Below, piece after piece: positions 12,630-21,957 of a stretch of DNA of 33,458 nucleotides. Made by a program: the position numbers and the translations under genes. The stretch is taken from positions 1 to 33,458 of the forward strand of contig JAGWYS010000013.1 in NCBI GenBank assembly GCA_018969225.1, read 5' to 3'. The first letter of the stretch is position 1. Each line of letters begins with the position of its first letter. A model generated the notes under the pieces. That model was not told where the DNA came from. It made no database searches and saw nothing but the letters and a program-made list of their open reading frames with translations. This DNA is from Gemmatimonadota bacterium. GTDB lineage: Bacteria > Gemmatimonadota > Gemmatimonadetes > Gemmatimonadales > Gemmatimonadaceae.

Positions 12630-13130
12630 ATGAGCCGCTCCGTCCATTTTGAGCCCGAGCCCGGGGCCCGGGAGGGCGCACCCGGCATCATCGTGCCCAC
12701 GCCGGCGCTGATCATGGCGGCCGCCCTGGTGGTGGTGGTGATCGGCTTGGCCGTGGCCGCCCGCTGGTTCAACACGGGGGCCTTCCGCGAGACCACGGCG
12801 GCCGTGGCCGTGGAGCGGTCGCTCCGCTTCACCGATGCCCTCGACGGGGGGATCCTGGTCACCGACGGCACCACCGGCGTTGAGGCCGCGGCGCTCCCCC
12901 CGGGTACCAATGGGTTCCTCCGTGGCGCGCTGCGCACCTTGTCACGCGCCCGGCGGGCCGCAGGGCTGGGCTCCGAGGCCCCCTTCCGGTTGGTGCGCTA
13001 CGTGGATGGGCGGCTGTTGCTGCACGACCCCGCCACCGGCCAGCACGTCACCATCACCAGCTTCGGCCCCACCCAGGTGGCGGCCTTCGATCGGCTGCTC
13101 CCGCCGGCGCCCGTTCCCGCGCGCCCGTAG
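12630..13130 (+). CDS. puhC: Photosynthetic complex assembly protein PuhC
   Basis: Single TM after short cytoplasmic N-terminus; RSLRFTDALDGGILVTDGTTG...FLRGALRTLSRARRAAGLGSEAPFRLVRYVDGRLLLHDPATGQHVTITSFGPTQVAAF typical of PuhC. Confidence 0.92.
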   Translation: MSRSVHFEPEPGAREGAPGIIVPTPALIMAAALVVVVIGLAVAARWFNTGAFRETTAAVAVERSLRFTDALDGGILVTDGTTGVEAAALPPGTNGFLRGALRTLSRARRAAGLGSEAPFRLVRYVDGRLLLHDPATGQHVTITSFGPTQVAAFDRLLPPAPVPARP

Positions 13131-13181
13131 CACTCCGGCGCTCCCGGTCACCCGCGGCCCCGCTCTCTGACGCGCAGGCGC

Positions 13182-14996
13182 TCAACGCCGGCGCGGCAGA
13201 GTGGATGGTGGGGCGGGCGGTGGAGCGCCGTCGGCAGGTTCCCGCGTCCCGCGTCCCGGGATCGCCACGGCGCACGCGATGTCTTCGCCGGTGCGCAGCC
13301 GCCGATAGAACACCAGGTTCACCGTCACCGCCAATGCGCCGCCGGGTTCGAATCGTCCGGTCAAGCGGGTCGTGAGCGCCGTGCTGCTGCGCGCCTGGTC
13401 GGGGACGATGCGAAACGTGGACGCGAAAAATCCATCCGGATCGATGGTGCTGGGGAACGTGTCCCCACCGAGGAACGCCACCACCAGCGTGTCCGCACCG
13501 GGCTCATGCCGCACTTCGGCGCGTTCCAGGCTCCCCGGCTCCCGGCGCCAGGCATCCCGGCACGCCGAGGACCCTTCCACTTGCGGGAGGCCAAAGCGGA
13601 CGGCATAGGCCCCCCCCACCCCGCGTCCGCGCGGCGTGGCCAGGTCGGCGGCGCGTCGTGGGCGCGAGGTTGGCAGGCGCGCGCCCGTGCCGGCTGGCGC
13701 GCCGGTGCCTCCCGGGACGCGCGCGGCGGCACGGCTCCCCGTCGCCTCACTCGGGAGCGGGGCACGGAAGCGTACGGTGCTGCCGAATTCGGTGATGATG
13801 AAGTCCACCGCCTCCTTCCGCACCTCGTGCCGCAGCCCCGTGCGCCGGTCGCGGAACAGCACCGTGCCCGCCCGCACCACCTCCACCGTCCCGCGCCACA
13901 CCTCGCCATCCGCCAGGTGCAACTCGTCGTACGCCGCGCTTGTTGCCGGAGTCGGTGCGCGCCACCGGGCGCCCTCGCCCCCTGCCCGCCGAGGCGGCTG
14001 CACGTACTGCAGGCGTCCGCCATCAGCGGCGACCGGGAGGAGCGTGCCGGTGAGCGACGGGATCCCCGGGCCGCCTGCCCCGGCAGGAGACCCCGGGGCG
14101 GCGGCGGATGACGCTGGCGGGGACGTGGCCCCGGGCACGGACGGCGATGGTGCCGCCTGGGTGGCATCCGCCAGAGGGGCGGGCGCAGCTGGCGTGTCAC
14201 GAGGCCCCCCGCCATTCCCTTGCACGATGCCGCGGGCCGGCGCTAGGGCGGTGGCCTGCGCACCCCCATCCGCCGATGGCGTGCCTGCCACCTGGATGCC
14301 GAAGGCCACCGTCAACACGCCGACCGCCGCCAGCAACAGGCGCGGAATCTGCGGATTGATGGGGGCGGCGCCGCGTAGCAGACCGGGAGGGGCTCCGCGC
14401 GGCATCCACGCCGGCGTCGCGCGCAGCGCCGAGGACGCCGCCGCCGTGGCGACGGGCACGCGCGCGGTCGGGGGGCGCCACGGGCGGCGCCCGGCGGGTG
14501 TGCCGGTGCCAAGGGCGCCGCCGGTGGACCCCGGGAGCGCCCCACCGGAGGAGCCGCCACTTCCCGTGCTGGCGCTGCCGGCGGCCGACGCCACCGCTGC
14601 CGCGGGACGGGCAGGCGGCGGGGGGGCGGGAGGGGCCACCCGCACCCGCTCGGGCTCGATCACCCCCAGCGCCACGCCCCAGCACTCGGCCGCCCACCGC
14701 GCCATGTCCGGCTGCACGAAGCGTTCGGCGCTCCAGTGCATCACGAACGGCGTGAGCAGCCCGTCCCACCGCGGATCTCCCGCACGCACCTGTGCCAGGC
14801 GCTGGCACCACCCCCGTCGTGCCGCCTCCGTCAACAGCTCGGCGTAGGGGCGGTAGTCGCTCCCCGTGCGATCGAGCAGCCGATTGCGGAACACCTCCAG
14901 CGACGGCAGGCTCCATCCCGCGGGGTCGTCGCGCACCAGCTCCCGCAACGCCTCGCGCAGCCGCACGCGCGGGTCGTGCGCTCGCGGGTCGGTCAT
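13182..14996 (-). CDS. Hypothetical membrane protein (604 aa) with N-terminal helical domain, low-complexity linkers, one TM segment and beta-rich C-terminal region
   Basis: From ATG at 14996 (MTDPRAHDPRVRLREALRELVRDDPAGWSLPSLEVFRNRLL...RWAAECWGVALGV); TM PRLLLAAVGVLTVAFGIQVAG; ATGA overlap with the upstream kinase gene. Confidence 0.75.
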   Translation of the reverse strand: MTDPRAHDPRVRLREALRELVRDDPAGWSLPSLEVFRNRLLDRTGSDYRPYAELLTEAARRGWCQRLAQVRAGDPRWDGLLTPFVMHWSAERFVQPDMARWAAECWGVALGVIEPERVRVAPPAPPPPARPAAAVASAAGSASTGSGGSSGGALPGSTGGALGTGTPAGRRPWRPPTARVPVATAAASSALRATPAWMPRGAPPGLLRGAAPINPQIPRLLLAAVGVLTVAFGIQVAGTPSADGGAQATALAPARGIVQGNGGGPRDTPAAPAPLADATQAAPSPSVPGATSPPASSAAAPGSPAGAGGPGIPSLTGTLLPVAADGGRLQYVQPPRRAGGEGARWRAPTPATSAAYDELHLADGEVWRGTVEVVRAGTVLFRDRRTGLRHEVRKEAVDFIITEFGSTVRFRAPLPSEATGSRAAARVPGGTGAPAGTGARLPTSRPRRAADLATPRGRGVGGAYAVRFGLPQVEGSSACRDAWRREPGSLERAEVRHEPGADTLVVAFLGGDTFPSTIDPDGFFASTFRIVPDQARSSTALTTRLTGRFEPGGALAVTVNLVFYRRLRTGEDIACAVAIPGRGTREPADGAPPPAPPSTLPRRR

Positions 14997-16459
14997 GGAA
15001 TCGGGCGCCCGCTGCGCGTGTCCAGCCGCTGCAGCTGCAGCACCCGGGCCGGCCACGACTCGCCCGCGGTGATGCGCGTCCCCGGCAGCGCCTCCACCAT
15101 CCCGTTGCGCCGTACCATGGCGGCCTCCCCGCCACCGGGGCGGACCACCTGCCACGGCTGGTCGTCGGTGCTCACCACCCACCAGCGTCCCTGGTGCTGC
15201 GATACGTACCCGCGGGGCGTGCGGTCGGCGCGTTCATCGGGGACCACCCCCACGCGCAGGTGCCAGTCGTGGAGCCGCAGGTGGTGGAACAGCGCCAGGT
15301 GGTCCCCCTCTTCCAGCACGTCGCGTCCGGTGTCGCGCTGGAGGCGTGCCACCAGGAGGGTGTCGGGGATCGGCTCGCTGGCAGGCCACGCCTGCGCCGG
15401 GGCGCCTGGGAACGCCAAGATCCACCCCCCCGACGGCGTGGGCACCAGCCATTGCAGCGTGCGGTACAGCGCCCGCTCCCAATCCGCCGCGTCGGCGCGC
15501 CGTGCCGGGGCGTGCAGCCCTTCCACGAAGGTGCGCTCCACGCACTGGGCCAGCGCCGCCCCCAGCGCCGCGTAGCGCCGGTCCAGCGGTGCCACGGGCG
15601 GGTTGCGCCGGTCGGTGGGGTGCTCCACGAACAGCGCGCATGCCCCCATCGAGAGGCGCTCGTCCTCCTCGGCCGAGCGCGTGCTGTTCACTCGGCGCCC
15701 CTGCAGCGGATGGCGCTGCAGCAGCAGCTCGTAGATGAGCACCGCCAGCGCATGGCGGTCGGTGGCGATGGACGGGTGCGCCTTGCCGGCCAGCACCTCG
15801 GGGGCGATGTACCCGGGGGTGCCCAGCACCGACGGCGGGGCGATGCCGGGCACCACCAGCGCGTCAATGTCGATGAGGCACGCATCCCCGCTGCGCGGGT
15901 CCACCAGCACGTTCTTGTGCGACAGGTCCGCGTGCGCCAGCCCGGCCATGTGCAGGCGCCGCACGGCCCGCGCCACCCGCACCGCCACCTGCAGGCGGGT
16001 GAGGAGCGTCCCCGCCTCCTCGCGCGGGACGAAGCGCGACGCCTTCCCGCCGGTGAACCAGCGGACTTCCTTCTCCTGCCGCTGCCCGAAACGGTCGGTG
16101 AAGTAGAAGCCGGGGCGATAGGCGGGGGTGACCACACCCAGCGGTGGCCACACCAGTTGCTGCGCCTGGGCGAAGCTCCGGGGGAGGGCGCGCTCGCCGT
16201 CGGCAATCCCCACGGGCCAGCAGAAGGCGCGCGCCCAGTAGTCGCCGGTGGCCTCCGCCAGCGTGGGGTTGTAGGTGGTGAGGATGCGGGTCAGCCGATC
16301 GGTGCGCTCACGCCGATCGGCGAGGTGCCCATGGTAGAAGCCCACGGCATACTGGCGGTCGCGCGTCAGGAAGACGCGCTTTTCCGCTCCCGTCCCCACC
16401 GGCTCGTCCTCGAGCTCGAGGACGCGCCCGTCGGTCAGCGTGCAGCGGATGCCAGCCAT
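14993..16459 (-). CDS. Protein kinase-like protein (Ser/Thr kinase fold) of a TerY-P-like cassette
   Basis: Catalytic-loop motif LAHADLSHKNVLVD, metal-binding IDIDALVVPG, activation segment GTPGYIAPEVLAGK, TDRHALAVLIYELLLQRHPLQG. Confidence 0.88.
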   Translation of the reverse strand: MAGIRCTLTDGRVLELEDEPVGTGAEKRVFLTRDRQYAVGFYHGHLADRRERTDRLTRILTTYNPTLAEATGDYWARAFCWPVGIADGERALPRSFAQAQQLVWPPLGVVTPAYRPGFYFTDRFGQRQEKEVRWFTGGKASRFVPREEAGTLLTRLQVAVRVARAVRRLHMAGLAHADLSHKNVLVDPRSGDACLIDIDALVVPGIAPPSVLGTPGYIAPEVLAGKAHPSIATDRHALAVLIYELLLQRHPLQGRRVNSTRSAEEDERLSMGACALFVEHPTDRRNPPVAPLDRRYAALGAALAQCVERTFVEGLHAPARRADAADWERALYRTLQWLVPTPSGGWILAFPGAPAQAWPASEPIPDTLLVARLQRDTGRDVLEEGDHLALFHHLRLHDWHLRVGVVPDERADRTPRGYVSQHQGRWWVVSTDDQPWQVVRPGGGEAAMVRRNGMVEALPGTRITAGESWPARVLQLQRLDTRSGRPIP

Positions 16460-17391
16460 GCGCGGGAACCGGGGGGGCGCACCAGCGCGAGGGTGCGATC
16501 GTCGTTCTCGCCGCGCCGTTCGAAGCCCAACCAGGCCACCAGCGCCGCCGCCGGATCGGCCGCGGTCAGGACCCCGCCGTTGTCAGCGACCGCGGCGGGG
16601 AGCGTGAGCCCGGTGGGGACGGTGCCGGCGGGGGGCGATGCCCCCGCCAGGGAGGCCAGCAGTCCGGGCGCCGTGCGCGCCAGCGGATACCACGGGTCCT
16701 CCACGCCGTCGGTGGCCAGCAGCAGCACCTCGTCGGCAGACGGGGGCAGCGCCGTGACCGAGGCCAGCAGGGCCTCCAGCGCGCCGGGATCCGGGAGGAA
16801 GTGCGACACCTCCCCCGCGTACTCGCCGCCATGTCCCGCCACGGGCTGTCGGAAGCCGTCCGCTGGGGTTCCGCAGATGATGGCGCCGTCACCCACCTGC
16901 ATCACGGCCCGTGCCGAGCCGCGTCCCGCCGCCACCAGCAGCGTGGTGCGCAGCGCGCGGGGGTCGCACGGGGCCCGTTCCGCCAGCCACGCGAGCGCCT
17001 GCTGGGCGGCGTGCGCCCCTCGCGCCAGCGCGTCCTCCAGCGCGACCTCCGGCATGGCCAGCGCGGCCGCCACGGCATGGGCGGCACACTCAGCCGCCGT
17101 AAACGATCCCAGGCGGCTGTGCGCCGCGGATCCGGCGCCATCGGCCACGGCCACGCACCAGCCGTGTGCTTCCGCACGCCACGCGGCGGCGTCCTCGCGG
17201 TGGGCGCCGCGGTGGGCGTGCAGCCGCCCACGCCGACTGGCCAGCAGCAGTTGCCACCCATCGGGGAGTCGGATGTCGGCCGACCGCTCGTCGCCGGCCG
17301 CCTCCTCCACGGGGCACGCTGGCGGGAGCACGGCCACCAGCGCCGCGCGCCACTCCTCGGGGCACCAGGGGGTCGCCGGGGGGAGCGACAC
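16435..17391 (-). CDS. PP2C-family serine/threonine protein phosphatase
   Basis: Metal-binding motifs VAVADGAGSAAHSRLGS, VMQVGDGAIIC, LLLATDGVEDPW, RGENDDRTLALV. N-terminal start uncertain. Confidence 0.88.
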   Translation of the reverse strand: MSLPPATPWCPEEWRAALVAVLPPACPVEEAAGDERSADIRLPDGWQLLLASRRGRLHAHRGAHREDAAAWRAEAHGWCVAVADGAGSAAHSRLGSFTAAECAAHAVAAALAMPEVALEDALARGAHAAQQALAWLAERAPCDPRALRTTLLVAAGRGSARAVMQVGDGAIICGTPADGFRQPVAGHGGEYAGEVSHFLPDPGALEALLASVTALPPSADEVLLLATDGVEDPWYPLARTAPGLLASLAGASPPAGTVPTGLTLPAAVADNGGVLTAADPAAALVAWLGFERRGENDDRTLALVRPPGSRAWLASAAR

Positions 17392-17435
17392 CCAGGTGGC
17401 GGGCGCGGGCGCGCTTGGGGGAACGGGCGGGGTGC

Positions 17436-18071
17436 TCAGGGGACGATCGTGATGCCGGGGGGCGGGGGCGGGAGGGTGATCCCGTCGCCGTCACTGAGCG
17501 CCCCCACCTTGGCGCTGGTCTGCTTCACCGAGGCGGAGACGAAGCGGAAGAACGCCTTGAACGCATCCGGTGACATGTCCTGCATGCGGATGACGCTTTC
17601 GGTGACCTGCTTGAGGACCGTCGCGTCCGCCTGGTCGCCGCAGGCCACGGCGATGATGTTGGCGGGGCGCCGGTCGTGCAGTTGTTGGGCGTACCGGGGC
17701 CAGTCCACGTCGGTGGGGGCGCCGTCGGAGAGGATGAACACCAGCGGGCGCCAATCCCCCTTGGCATCCGGGGTGGTGCGCACCAGTTCGCGGTCGAAGA
17801 GGTCCAAGAGGAGCCGGAGCCCGTCGCCGAAGTTGGTGTTGCCGGTGGCCACGAGGTCCGGCGGGGTGAACAGGGCGACCTCCGTGAGGGGCACCACCTG
17901 CGCGGCGCGGTCGGCGAAGGTGCACACGGAGAGGTAGGCGCTCTCGATGGCCTGCGGGTCCCCGAGGAGGTCGCGGTGGAGCTGGCGGATCCCGGAGTTG
18001 ACGGACTCGATCGGGGTGCCGCGCATGGAGCCGGAGACGTCGGCGAGGATGTAGACCGGAAGGCGGCGCAT
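17436..18071 (-). CDS. TerY-like von Willebrand factor A (vWA) domain protein
   Basis: MRRLPVYILADVSGSMRGTPIESVNSGIRQLHRDL...GNTNFGDGLRLLLDLF...FILSDGAPTDVDWPRYAQQL; MIDAS DxSxS present. Confidence 0.9.
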   Translation of the reverse strand: MRRLPVYILADVSGSMRGTPIESVNSGIRQLHRDLLGDPQAIESAYLSVCTFADRAAQVVPLTEVALFTPPDLVATGNTNFGDGLRLLLDLFDRELVRTTPDAKGDWRPLVFILSDGAPTDVDWPRYAQQLHDRRPANIIAVACGDQADATVLKQVTESVIRMQDMSPDAFKAFFRFVSASVKQTSAKVGALSDGDGITLPPPPPGITIVP

Positions 18072-18225
18072 GGGCTGGGGCGCGTGAGGGGGAGGACGGG
18101 GCAGCGGCGCCCGCGGACACCCCGGGATTGGCCCCGGGACGCTCCGCAGGGGTGAATGCACGGCCGGTCCCCGGGGTTTCGACAGGGAAGAGCCCCCGGC
18201 CAACCAGACCCGCCCGGATGCGCAA

Positions 18226-18255
18226 GGCCCCGTGACGCCAGGGCGCCACGGGGCC
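18226..18255. terminator. Strong GC hairpin downstream of pufC (candidate terminator or mRNA-stabilising hairpin)
   Basis: GGCCCCGTG-acgccagggcgc-CACGGGGCC, perfect 9-bp stem about 60 nt past the pufC stop. Confidence 0.55.
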
Positions 18256-18312
18256 GGGGCCGCGCTGCGGGCCAATGGCCCTGTGCGCGGTACGCTGGGG
18301 GGAGCGAGCTCC

Positions 18313-19404
18313 CTAGGGGAGTGTGCCTCCGTCACCCACGACGGGGGCCGATCCGCCCCGGCGGGCGCTGGCCTTGGTGGCCGGCGCGGCAGCCGGGGTG
18401 GGCATGGCGGGGGCGGCCGCGGAATCCAGGGTCGGCACCAGCGACGGGAAGGGCACCCCGTTCCACTCGCTGCGTCCCCAGAGCGCCGGGTAGTGCTTGA
18501 CCATCTGCGCGCCGTAGAGCGGCTTGTACGCCCCGTTGTGGCAGGTGACGCACTGCGCCTTGGGGGCGTCGCCCATCTTGCCGAGGCGGACCGCCGGATA
18601 GACGGGCTGCAGGGGGGCCAGGTAGTTCACGTTCACGTCGCGCACCATGAGGATGCCGTGGTACGCCGTGACGCGCGCCGGGGGCGCCTCTGCCCAGCTG
18701 GCGAACTGCCGGGTGTTGTGGCAGTAGGTGCAGTTGACCCCCAGCGACCGCGACTGCGAGATCATGAGGGCGTGCGTCCACTCCGTCTGCTTGACCGAGC
18801 TGCGATTGGCGTTGCTCGGGGACACGCTCTTGGAGATGACGCGCGCGCCGTCGCGGTCGAGGTAGTGGCGGAGGTAGTCGGTCTGGCTGCTGTAGAACCA
18901 GAGGCCGTTGGGGAGCGGCTTCCCCTGGTGGCAGGTGTAGCAGGTGACGCCGGTGTTCTTGACGTGCTGGCTGTACTGGCCGTTGATGTGGCGCGTCATC
19001 TGGAGCATGCGCCGGGCGACCAGCTTGGTGTACAGCGGCTTGCCGTCGTTGGAGGTGTCGGCGGCGAGGTTGGCGATGTTGTGGCAGTACGCGCAGTTCC
19101 CGGTGCCGGCCACCCAGGTGCTCATGGCGATCATCGTGCGGTTGAACTCCGCGACGCTGATGTCGTTGAGCACCTGGACGTTCTTCCACGGGAGGGGGCC
19201 CGGCGGGGAGCCCCCCGCCGGAGGGAGGGGCGCGGGGATCTTGACCGCGGCGAACTTGGCCTTGAGGTCGCCGCGGTTGTAGTTCTGCTCCAGCGCCGTC
19301 CCCCGGTACCCCACCTGCACGCTGTCCGTGTTGTGGTCGCCGCAGCCGACGGCGGCGAGGAGGAGGGCCGGCAGCAGCCGGCCCGCGCGGAATCGCGTCA
19401 TCAT
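18313..19404 (-). CDS. pufC: Reaction centre tetraheme cytochrome c subunit (lipoprotein)
   Basis: Lipobox-like LLLAAVGC; four CxxCH motifs (CAYCH, CYTCH, CTYCH, CVTCH); downstream of pufM with ATGA overlap. Confidence 0.96.
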   Translation of the reverse strand: MMTRFRAGRLLPALLLAAVGCGDHNTDSVQVGYRGTALEQNYNRGDLKAKFAAVKIPAPLPPAGGSPPGPLPWKNVQVLNDISVAEFNRTMIAMSTWVAGTGNCAYCHNIANLAADTSNDGKPLYTKLVARRMLQMTRHINGQYSQHVKNTGVTCYTCHQGKPLPNGLWFYSSQTDYLRHYLDRDGARVISKSVSPSNANRSSVKQTEWTHALMISQSRSLGVNCTYCHNTRQFASWAEAPPARVTAYHGILMVRDVNVNYLAPLQPVYPAVRLGKMGDAPKAQCVTCHNGAYKPLYGAQMVKHYPALWGRSEWNGVPFPSLVPTLDSAAAPAMPTPAAAPATKASARRGGSAPVVGDGGTLP

Positions 19405-20573
19405 GGCATCCTCCCGCTGGCAGGCGGGGCGGGGGGCTTCGCGGGGACCGCGGGCGCCGCCGACGGGGCGGCGGCCGCCGTGGAGTCTGGGGTGGCCGTG
19501 GTGTCGGCGGCGGCGGAATCCGCCGGCACGGCGGCGCTGTCGGCCATCACCGCCGGCTGGGCCGGCTGGTACACCGGGAAGGTGTCGGGGGCGGCCCCCT
19601 GGTAGCGCCCGCGCAGCAGCTCCTGCTGCTCCGGCGTCAGCACGTTCTGGGCGGGGTACGGCGACACGATGCCGTGCTTCACCCCCCACAGGTACCAGTT
19701 GTCCACCACGGTGCCCGTGAGCAGGATGCCAATGCCGCCGGTGAAGGTGGTGAGGACCGCGAACCACCAGGCCCACCGGTGGATCGACTCCATCGTGGCG
19801 TTGAACCCCATCGTCCACCGCCAGAAGAGCATCGAGCGCTCGGCCGCGGTGCCGCGGTCGGTGATCTGCTCGATCTCCCGCTCGCCCCCCATCCTCGACG
19901 TGGCCAGGATGGTGGCGCCGTGCATCGCGAACAGCACGGCGCTGCCGTACAGGAACACGATGGAGAGGGCGTGGAACGGGTTGTAGTACAGGTTCCCGTA
20001 GCGGATCGAGAAGGCCGAGGTCCAGTCGAGGTGCGGGAACAGGCCGAAGGGGACCATCTCGCTCCAGCTCCCCACCAGCAGCGGCTGGATGAAGAAGCAG
20101 AGGTAGAGGAAGATCGCCGAGGCGAAGGCCCAGGGGAGGTGCGTCCCCATCTTGAGGGCGCGCGCGCGGCGGTAGGTCCGGATCCACCAGAGGATGACGG
20201 CCACGGTGAGGAAGAAGCCGGCCATCAGGTACCACCCGCCCTGCCGCAGCGGGGGCACCCGCAGCCCGTACTGCGGCGGCGGCGGCTCCAGCGCCAGCCA
20301 GGGGAGCTGCCGGATGAACTCCCCGGGGTCCCACCCCACCGACGCCCACATGTTGAAGCCGATGATCTCGAAGGCGAGGAAGCCGAAGAGCAGCGAGAGG
20401 GTGCCCGTCCAGCCGAGGTAGACCGGTCCGATCTGCGCGTCGCCGAACTTGCCGGCCAGCCAGCTGAAGACGCCGGTCCCGACGCGCGTCCCCGTGGACT
20501 CGTCGATGGGGAGCCCGGGCTCGGGGACGGTGCGGACCTGGACGCGCGTGAAGAGGTTCTGGTATTCAAGCAT
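19401..20573 (-). CDS. pufM: Photosynthetic reaction centre M subunit with long Ala/Pro-rich C-terminal extension
   Basis: [51 protein letters not shown]...[29 protein letters not shown]...[11 protein letters not shown]...[15 protein letters not shown]. Confidence 0.97.
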   Translation of the reverse strand: MLEYQNLFTRVQVRTVPEPGLPIDESTGTRVGTGVFSWLAGKFGDAQIGPVYLGWTGTLSLLFGFLAFEIIGFNMWASVGWDPGEFIRQLPWLALEPPPPQYGLRVPPLRQGGWYLMAGFFLTVAVILWWIRTYRRARALKMGTHLPWAFASAIFLYLCFFIQPLLVGSWSEMVPFGLFPHLDWTSAFSIRYGNLYYNPFHALSIVFLYGSAVLFAMHGATILATSRMGGEREIEQITDRGTAAERSMLFWRWTMGFNATMESIHRWAWWFAVLTTFTGGIGILLTGTVVDNWYLWGVKHGIVSPYPAQNVLTPEQQELLRGRYQGAAPDTFPVYQPAQPAVMADSAAVPADSAAADTTATPDSTAAAAPSAAPAVPAKPPAPPASGRMP

Positions 20574-20585
20574 GGCGGCTGGTCC

Positions 20586-21410
20586 TCACTTCCAGATGGG
20601 GAGGTTGAGCCACCAGCCCCACCACTCCGGCCACCCCTGGGTCCAGAACGGCCCGGAGATGACGATGCACACGGCGCTCATGAGTCCGGCCCCCACCGCC
20701 AGGAACAGCCCCAGCCGGTGGATGCCGATCGCGCCGATCGAGTAGCCGAGCAGGTCGCGGAAGAAGACGTTCTCCTGTTCGCTGGTCCCCACCGGCGTCC
20801 CCTTGGGCGGGTTCGTCACCGACAGGATCAGCGACCCGTGCATGGCGAGGGCGAGGCAGTTCGTGAAGAACAGCGTCACCGCGATCATGTGCGCGGGGTT
20901 GTAATGGAAGTGCAGGTACTGGTACCCCACGTTCGACACCCAGTCGAGGTGCGAGAAGATGCCGTAGGGAAACCCGTGCCCCCACGCCCCCAGGAGGAAG
21001 GGGCGCACCACCACGAGCGTCGCGTACGCCGTCACGGCGGCGCTGAACGCCCAGGGGATGTGCATGCCCATCCCCAGCTTGCGGCTGATCTCCGCCTGCC
21101 GCAGCGCCCAGCTCCCGAAGGCGCCCAGCGCGCACAGCGTGATGACCTGCCAGAGCCCCCCCTCCCGCAGGGGCGCCAGCCCCAGCCCGTACTTCAGGTC
21201 GGGCGGGGCGATGTTGATCTGCCAGAGGTTCCACGTGGGGCCCATCGCCGCGCCCCAGACACACAGCAGCGTGCCCAGCGCGACGAAGAACAGGGTGGTG
21301 ACCCCGAAGAAGCCGACGTAGAAGGGACCGAACCAGAAATCGAAGAGATCTCCGCCGATCAGCGTGCCGCCGCGGACACGGTACTTCCGTTCAAAGCTCA
21401 GCATCGCCAT
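20586..21410 (-). CDS. pufL: Photosynthetic reaction centre L subunit
   Basis: [46 protein letters not shown]...[31 protein letters not shown]; 274 aa. Confidence 0.98.
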   Translation of the reverse strand: MAMLSFERKYRVRGGTLIGGDLFDFWFGPFYVGFFGVTTLFFVALGTLLCVWGAAMGPTWNLWQINIAPPDLKYGLGLAPLREGGLWQVITLCALGAFGSWALRQAEISRKLGMGMHIPWAFSAAVTAYATLVVVRPFLLGAWGHGFPYGIFSHLDWVSNVGYQYLHFHYNPAHMIAVTLFFTNCLALAMHGSLILSVTNPPKGTPVGTSEQENVFFRDLLGYSIGAIGIHRLGLFLAVGAGLMSAVCIVISGPFWTQGWPEWWGWWLNLPIWK

Positions 21411-21533
21411 GGGCGATATCTCCGGTCACGCCGAGTTGGACGAGCGAGGGGGGTGGACGGCTGGGCCGCCGGCCGGGGATGGCCCCGCCCCGACGCGGGC
21501 GGGCCACCATCCCCGGCGGCGAGGTGATGCGGA

Positions 21534-21752
21534 CTACCGGCCGGGAGGCAGGGGTGCCATCTCCGGTGCCGCCGGGGCCGCCACTCCAGCCCCAACCGGC
21601 GCCTGCGCGGCCGCCAGCGTCCCGTTCTCGATCCACGAGTAGCGCTGCGAACTGAGCAGGATGAAGTGGATGGTCAACGCCAGCACCGCCAGGAAGCCCG
21701 TGAGGGCCACCAGGACGCGGCGTGGGTCGAACATCAACCAGATGCGATGCAT
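21534..21752 (-). CDS. pufA: Light-harvesting 1 alpha polypeptide with Ala/Pro-rich C-terminal tail
   Basis: [44 protein letters not shown]..., classic LH1 alpha with central His. Confidence 0.95.
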   Translation of the reverse strand: MHRIWLMFDPRRVLVALTGFLAVLALTIHFILLSSQRYSWIENGTLAAAQAPVGAGVAAPAAPEMAPLPPGR

Positions 21753-21761
21753 GATGGCTCC

Positions 21762-21932
21762 TTACTTGACGGCGGTCGGGGACGCCGTGTTGGCGTACTT
21801 GGCCTTGAGGGACGCCGGCCAGTTGAACTGGCTGAACGCCCACATGTGCATGAACAGCACCGCGCCCACGACGAACGCGCCGACCCCCATCAACGCCTGA
21901 TGCGGATCCAGCCCAACCCAGACTCTGTGCAT
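21762..21932 (-). CDS. Second light-harvesting alpha-like polypeptide (56 aa)
   Basis: Read from reverse strand (not listed as its own ORF in the track): MHRVWVGLDPHQALMGVGAFVVGAVLFMHMWAFSQFNWPASLKAKYANTASPTAVK*; preceded by AGGAGAGACC; single TM with His as potential BChl ligand; between pufB and pufA. Confidence 0.88.
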   Translation of the reverse strand: MHRVWVGLDPHQALMGVGAFVVGAVLFMHMWAFSQFNWPASLKAKYANTASPTAVK

Positions 21933-21957
21933 GGTCTCTCCTGCCGAGGTCAGAGGG

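Noticed and set aside
14792-17452. 886-aa plus-strand ORF over the kinase/PP2C region
   Set aside because: Low-complexity shadow frame opposite kinase and PP2C genes, whose catalytic motifs are clear on the minus strand.
19674-21527. 617-aa plus-strand ORF over pufL/pufM
   Set aside because: Shadow frame antisense to unambiguous pufL and pufM.
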